From K23-9 sp964460665 (GTDB lineage: Bacteria > Planctomycetota > Planctomycetia > Pirellulales > Pirellulaceae): DNA of 18,503 bases. This document shows positions 16,201-18,503 of this stretch, piece by piece. Made by a program: the position numbers and the translations under genes. The stretch's first letter is position 1. The number at the start of each line of letters is the position of its first letter. The stretch covers positions 1-18,503 of the forward strand of contig CAYWSL010000121.1 of NCBI GenBank assembly GCA_964460665.1, in the 5' to 3' direction. Below the pieces are notes generated by a model. The model had not been told where the DNA came from, did no database searches, and saw only the letters and a list, made by a program, of their open reading frames with translations.

Positions 16201-16563
16201 GCGAAGGAACGACAACGTCGTGTTGACGCGTTCCAAAACGGCGAAGGAGAGTTGTTCTTGATCTCGTTAAAAGCTGGAGGGACGGGATTGAACCTAACGG
16301 CAGCCGACTACGTGATTCACTTGGATCCGTGGTGGAATCCGGCCGTCGAAGACCAAGCCACCGACCGCGCACACCGAATCGGACAAGAGCGACCAGTGAC
16401 CGTTTATCGGTTGGTTGCCCAAGGAACGATCGAAGAACAGATCCTTGAAATGCACGCCGACAAACGCGAGCTAGTTGCGGGCGTACTAGACGGCACCGAT
16501 CGCGCAGCCAAGATGAACACGGACGACTTGATCAAGCTGATTCGCGAAGGAGCCACCGCGTAA
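13231..16563 (+). CDS. SNF2-family DEAD/DEAH-box ATPase with N-terminal SWIM zinc finger
   Basis: A 1110-residue SNF2/Rad54-like DNA translocase of the RapA/HepA-related bacterial group. The N-terminal part has a SWIM zinc finger, CACADFKRDQQCSH, with Cys99, Cys101, Cys110 and His112 (CxCx8CxH), a likely nucleic-acid or protein binding module. A long middle region (about 120-645) has no clear motif and probably corresponds to the SNF2-associated beta-rich domains. The motor follows: DYQLDGYQWL (Q motif, about 650), ILADDMGLGKTVQT (Walker A, Lys681), LVLDEAQFIKN (DEAQ, 769-772), LSGTPLENHLGELWSL (motif III) and RPFILRRTK. The second lobe has LVFSQFVKHL, YLDGSTP, ISLKAGGTGLNLTAADYVIH and DRAHRIGQ (arginine finger region, about 1045-1051). 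All ATPase motifs are intact. The likely role is remodelling protein-DNA or transcription complexes; direct evidence is lacking. It precedes recA by 381 bases on the same strand, too far to assume an operon. Confidence 0.93.
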   Translation: MELISDDDAIAALGMIIAEATKALVDCHDESLDKRAAMLKVEHPTFTQVGEELVFTFKVTGNRQKPVEVSLIFIAERGDGDGDYDFKPSSVSLEPVPECACADFKRDQQCSHTLSAAWWLQEQLARRSISDIFGFFQELEVDDLAAGRELCDTVLKLADEASKTKSTNSATRLQWRVGLSDARYYAPLTIVAYEQRPRKNGKGWTKGKEIRSYDLLKRDFSDHPIDGEIAGLIASPSYSFDGDHFTEFRALQLLAGHPNVAWGDADAKPVAVIAGELTLNLEPVEVDVETDDGEETVTRFRPAVRVSGVRVDLNECELKLGHGSPVAPMVVAADHAHSRLIVCTLQNPKATRLIQYLLQSEMSEVLFDAETASRMSVAAARVDSLLRVELPQQLAGPIEPIEAELVFELRPRVGAGLHVALMMHDDRFREELVPGKSPDIVSCLTDEGPVRLQRDLESEKLKADEVIERFKLNQLSGDGAYRWIAQTDENALDLLATLHHGGENTPRLIWPEGESIKVRGEITPGALRVHIDDRKDWFGITGTVSLDGTDVNLADLLNAVRDRRSLVQVGDREFAKISDAFRQRLEQLGDAVVSDRGSLKVADAAVPTVQELIGEDVGLEATARWHDSIARLESLKDWTPEQPDGLDATLRDYQLDGYQWLARLSIWGVGGILADDMGLGKTVQTLGVLVDRAKEGPALVIAPTSVGENWIRETQRFAAHLEPKLYREGNRDELIKSAGPGDVIIVSYQLVQRDVKRFTSRAWHTLVLDEAQFIKNSQTKTSQAIRKLEADWRIGLSGTPLENHLGELWSLMRTLSPGLLGSWERFRTRFADPIERHKDDERRKSLARLVRPFILRRTKNKVLSELPPRTEILLHAQLSGPERKRYEDARLAAVAELSGVVEKEKAGEQRLRTLAWLTRLRQLACHPRLVDQTWKKSSAKLDLLMGLVGELHDGDHRALVFSQFVKHLTVIREALDERGIEYQYLDGSTPAKERQRRVDAFQNGEGELFLISLKAGGTGLNLTAADYVIHLDPWWNPAVEDQATDRAHRIGQERPVTVYRLVAQGTIEEQILEMHADKRELVAGVLDGTDRAAKMNTDDLIKLIREGATA

Positions 16564-16944
16564 CTACGCTCGCCAGAGTGTGGGAGTTTGTAGGCCAGAA
16601 CCCGCGGCTATTTCCCTGATCCTGAACTCAAGCAGGCCTGACAAACACTAACGGTTAAGTAGATTCCCGGCCCAGTCTTGCCACCAAGCATCTACCAACA
16701 CCCACAAACCACGACGCAAGAATACCCCAAAATTACAGTGTTTCGACGCGATGAATCCCCGACGGACCGAACGTGTCACACCACCAGCGGATATTAGAAG
16801 TGTGACAGCCAACACCTGAGCTTTATCCACTTTAACAAGTTGAATCGTTTGGTTGTGAGGCAGTTAAAGGACCGGTACGATGAGCAAATCTCCACCGGGC
16901 ATTCAGAAGATTTTCGTAACGTATCTAAGAAGGATGATTTTGTA
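16564..16944. other. Region upstream of recA
   Basis: A 381-base stretch without a supported gene. The recA frame is open back to TTG 16840, but the 35 extra residues are unlike RecA and ATG 16945 has its own ribosome-binding site. A minus-strand frame (16648-16830) has no ribosome-binding site or recognisable content. A CAGGCCTG palindrome lies near 16632. A weak promoter-like pair, TTGAAT (about 16840) and TTAAAG about 18 bases later, could serve recA but matches consensus poorly. No classic SOS box (CTG-N10-CAG or GAAC-N4-GTTC) was seen. Confidence 0.5.
16774..16807. promoter_or_regulatory. Inverted repeat upstream of recA
   Basis: TGTCACAC (16774-16781) and GTGTGACA (16800-16807) are exact reverse complements, 8 bases each, separated by 18 bases. 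They lie about 137 bases before the recA ATG. The left arm is itself near-palindromic (GTGTCACAC). This could be a pair of operator half-sites or an RNA hairpin; no T-run follows, so it is not a strong terminator for the helicase gene. Confidence 0.4.
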
Positions 16945-18126
16945 ATGGCAAAGTCCAAGAAAGCTACCGCAGCACAATCCAAAGGCGTCAAGCTGGATCC
17001 AGGCATGAAGGCAGTGTTGGAGCGTGAGCCTGGCCTGAAAACCACCCTTCAGCAAATCGAAAAGACGTTTGGCGACGGAGCCATCATGCCGCTGGGTGCC
17101 GAACACAAATTGGTGATCGATGGCATCCCAACGGGCAGCCTAAGTTTGGACATGGCACTTGGCGGGCAAGGTATTCCGCGTGGCCGAATCATCGAAGTCT
17201 ACGGGCCTGAGTCCAGCGGTAAAACAACGTTGGCCTTGCATGTTGCAGCAGAAGCACAAAAGAAAAGCGGTATCGCTGCGATCATCGACGCAGAACACGC
17301 CTTCGATCCAAGTTGGGCAAAGAAGCTGGGCGTCGAATTGGACACGCTGCTGGTCAGCCAACCAAGTTGTGGCGAAGAAGCGATGCAGATCTGCGAAATG
17401 CTGGTCAAAAGTAACGCGGTCGACGTCATCATCATCGACTCCGTCGCCGCTCTGGTTCCCAAGCGTGAATTGGAAGGTGAGATCGGCGATAGCCACGTTG
17501 GCTTGCAGGCACGCCTGATGAGTCAGTCGATGCGAAAGCTAACCGGTGCGATCGCCAAGAGTAAATGTGCGGTGATCTTCATCAACCAAATTCGCGAAAA
17601 AGTCGGCGTGATGTTCGGTAGCCCCGAAACAACACCAGGCGGGCGTGCGTTGAAGTTCTACTGTTCTTGCCGAATCGACGTTCGTCGCATCGGAGCCCTG
17701 AAAGACGGCGAAGAACAAGTCGGTCAGCGAGTCAAAGCGAAGATCGTTAAGAACAAAGTAGCGCCACCATTCCGGATCGCCGAATTCGACATGATGCACT
17801 CCTGTGGCATCAGCTACGAAGGCGACTTGTTGGACTTGGGAACCACGCACGGCGCGGTCAATCGCAGCGGTTCATGGTTCAAGTACGGCGAAACGTACTT
17901 GGGGCAAGGCAAAGAGAAGGCACGTAACTTCCTGATCGAAAACCCCGATGTCGCCGAAGAGATCCGAGAAAAAGTGATGGTAGCCGGCGGATTCGCCGCG
18001 CCACTCGGCGAGGCAACCGCAGAAGGTGAAGAATCAGCTGAGGCAGTTGAAGAGACGCCTGAGAAAACCGTCAAAGAAACCAAGGCCAGTAAAGCCAAGA
18101 AAGCGGCCGAAGCTGCAAACAGCTAA
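16945..18126 (+). CDS. recA: Recombinase A
   Basis: RecA forms filaments on single-stranded DNA, drives strand exchange with ATP, and acts as coprotease for LexA-type repressors. ATG 16945 gives 393 residues; AAGAAGGA ends 10 bases before it. The core is complete: the QIEKTFGDGAIM start (37-48), Walker A GPESSGKT (87-94), IDAEHAFDP (114-122), Walker B VIIIDS (161-166), loop L1 region GLQARLMSQSMRKLT (186-200) and FINQIREKVGVMFGSPETTP (loop L2, 212-231). The KFYCSC segment (237-242) has Cys where many RecA proteins have KFYAS. The WFKYGETYLGQGKEKAR block (311-327) is typical. The C-terminal tail (about 355-393) is long: acidic Glu-rich, then Lys/Ala-rich. The acidic part is usual for autoregulation of DNA binding; the basic end is less common. 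It is followed by an intrinsic terminator. Confidence 0.97.
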   Translation: MAKSKKATAAQSKGVKLDPGMKAVLEREPGLKTTLQQIEKTFGDGAIMPLGAEHKLVIDGIPTGSLSLDMALGGQGIPRGRIIEVYGPESSGKTTLALHVAAEAQKKSGIAAIIDAEHAFDPSWAKKLGVELDTLLVSQPSCGEEAMQICEMLVKSNAVDVIIIDSVAALVPKRELEGEIGDSHVGLQARLMSQSMRKLTGAIAKSKCAVIFINQIREKVGVMFGSPETTPGGRALKFYCSCRIDVRRIGALKDGEEQVGQRVKAKIVKNKVAPPFRIAEFDMMHSCGISYEGDLLDLGTTHGAVNRSGSWFKYGETYLGQGKEKARNFLIENPDVAEEIREKVMVAGGFAAPLGEATAEGEESAEAVEETPEKTVKETKASKAKKAAEAANS

Positions 18127-18161
18127 CGGCTAAAAGAATCAGTTCTTGCCAGAACCAAAAC

Positions 18162-18204
18162 GCCGAGCAGTCCAACTCTCCAAGGACTGCTCGGCTTTTG
18201 TTTT
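18162..18204 (+). terminator. Intrinsic terminator of recA
   Basis: GCCGAGCAGTCC (18162-18173) pairs exactly with GGACTGCTCGGC (18184-18195) across a 10-base loop. TTTTGTTTT follows the stem. Upstream AAAA and downstream TTTT extend the stem beyond one mismatch. It lies 35 bases after the recA stop and separates recA from the selenoprotein gene. Confidence 0.95.
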
Positions 18205-18313
18205 GTCGTTCAACCGAGCTTTCAAAACATGCAACAAAAAGCCAACACGCTTAGTTGCGGCAACCATCCATTGCCCCAGGGAATTCGACTTTGTTCTACT
18301 CTGCCAATCAACT

Positions 18314-18318
18314 GGGAG
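18314..18318 (+). promoter_or_regulatory. Shine-Dalgarno of the Sec-containing gene
   Basis: GGGAG lies 7 bases before a GTG at 18326. It supports translation starting upstream of the in-frame TGA, which is key to reading this gene as a selenoprotein. Confidence 0.65.
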
Positions 18319-18325
18319 ACAAATC

Positions 18326-18503
18326 GTGACGATCCAAATCATTTACTGCCGCATGTGAGGTGTGTTCAAGGACAGGGCCGTGAGTTACGCGGACGCGATT
18401 CAAGCAGAAACCGGTATCCAGTGCGAACTGGAGACCGGAAAACGAGGAATGTTTTCTGTCGTTGTGGATGGAGAATGCTTGGTCAGTCGCAAAGGCGGAA
18501 TCA
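18326..18503 (+). CDS. SelW/Rdx-family selenoprotein, CxxU motif, partial (cut by window end)
   Basis: The frame starts at GTG 18326 and runs through an in-frame TGA (18356-18358) to the window end without another stop. With TGA read as selenocysteine (U), the N-terminus is MTIQIIYCRMUGVF. This is a beta strand followed by Cys8-Arg-Met-Sec11, the redox motif position of the SelW/SelT/SelH (Rdx) family, which usually begins like 'ITYCxxC/U'. After it come a helix (KDRAVSYADAIQAET), ELETGKRGMFSVVVDGE (the family's G-x-F-x-V-x-V-D-G-E strand) and LVSRKGG, where relatives have 'SKK..G'. The second half thus matches the family on its own, in the same frame as the first. The 59 visible residues are about two-thirds of a normal Rdx protein. 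The likely role is a thioredoxin-fold redox protein in the cytoplasm; the substrate is unknown. The alternative is a truncated protein starting at GTG 18362, which would lack the active site. Confidence 0.75.
18378..18392 (+). promoter_or_regulatory. Candidate bacterial SECIS hairpin
   Basis: Within the reading frame, CCGTG (18378-18382) pairs with CGCGG (18388-18392), with one G-U pair, around the 5-base loop AGTTA. The loop starts 24 bases after the TGA, and a G is the second loop base. Known bacterial SECIS elements are short hairpins just after the UGA with a G in the first two loop bases and a similar distance. The stem is short, with a weak extension by one pair outside a mismatch. Location and form fit, but this is by eye only. 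Confidence 0.5.

Noticed and set aside
16648..16830. 60-codon minus-strand frame in the recA upstream region
   Set aside because: Non-ATG start, no ribosome-binding site, no recognisable content.
18361..18503. Non-selenoprotein reading: gene starting at GTG 18362 after the TGA
   Set aside because: It would lose the first strand and the redox motif that define the family, and the ribosome-binding site is placed for GTG 18326. It is kept only as the alternative.

Overview
The window reads as a piece of chromosome from a marine-type planctomycete, most likely the Pirellulaceae (Rhodopirellula and relatives). This is inferred from a DUF1559 protein, a hydrolase with carbohydrate-esterase features, a large lipoprotein with a long low-complexity linker, an exostosin-like glycosyltransferase, moderate GC, and loosely packed genes on alternating strands. 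No rRNA, tRNA, CRISPR array, insertion sequence or phage gene is visible.

Layout. Positions 263-3116 hold a three-gene tripartite TRAP transporter operon (dctP, dctQ, dctM), each junction being a 4-base ATGA stop/start overlap. Next on the same strand come an exported two-catalytic-domain hydrolase (alpha/beta hydrolase, then SGNH esterase, then a beta-rich tail; 3306-5327) and a small membrane-associated protein with an HExxH motif (5373-5786). A convergent glycosyltransferase (5816-6934, minus) follows, preceded by a short ORF whose stop overlaps the glycosyltransferase start. A gene-poor stretch with a perfect hairpin leads into a very large Lys/Ala/Pro-rich lipoprotein (7371-9932). A thpR-type RNA 2',3'-cyclic phosphodiesterase (minus) and a YheT-type alpha/beta hydrolase (plus) are divergent across about 21 bases. 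Then come two minus-strand genes, a DUF1559 protein with an unusual N-terminus and a 2Fe-2S ferredoxin. The right part carries a SWIM/SNF2 helicase, recA with a strong intrinsic terminator, and a gene cut by the window end.

The most notable item is that last gene (18326 to the end). It reads as a SelW/Rdx-family thioredoxin-like protein only if an in-frame TGA at 18356-18358 is decoded as selenocysteine, giving a CxxU motif (Cys-Arg-Met-Sec). A small hairpin with a G-containing 5-base loop lies 24 bases after the TGA, where a bacterial SECIS element is expected. A standard gene caller would miss the start of this gene or call it a fragment.

Functional themes: solute uptake (TRAP), possible deacylation of polymers or glycosides outside the cytoplasm, cell-surface structure (lipoprotein, DUF1559), redox (ferredoxin, SelW-like), and DNA/RNA maintenance (SNF2 helicase, RecA, ThpR). 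Apart from the TRAP operon, there is little evidence that neighbouring genes work as one pathway.
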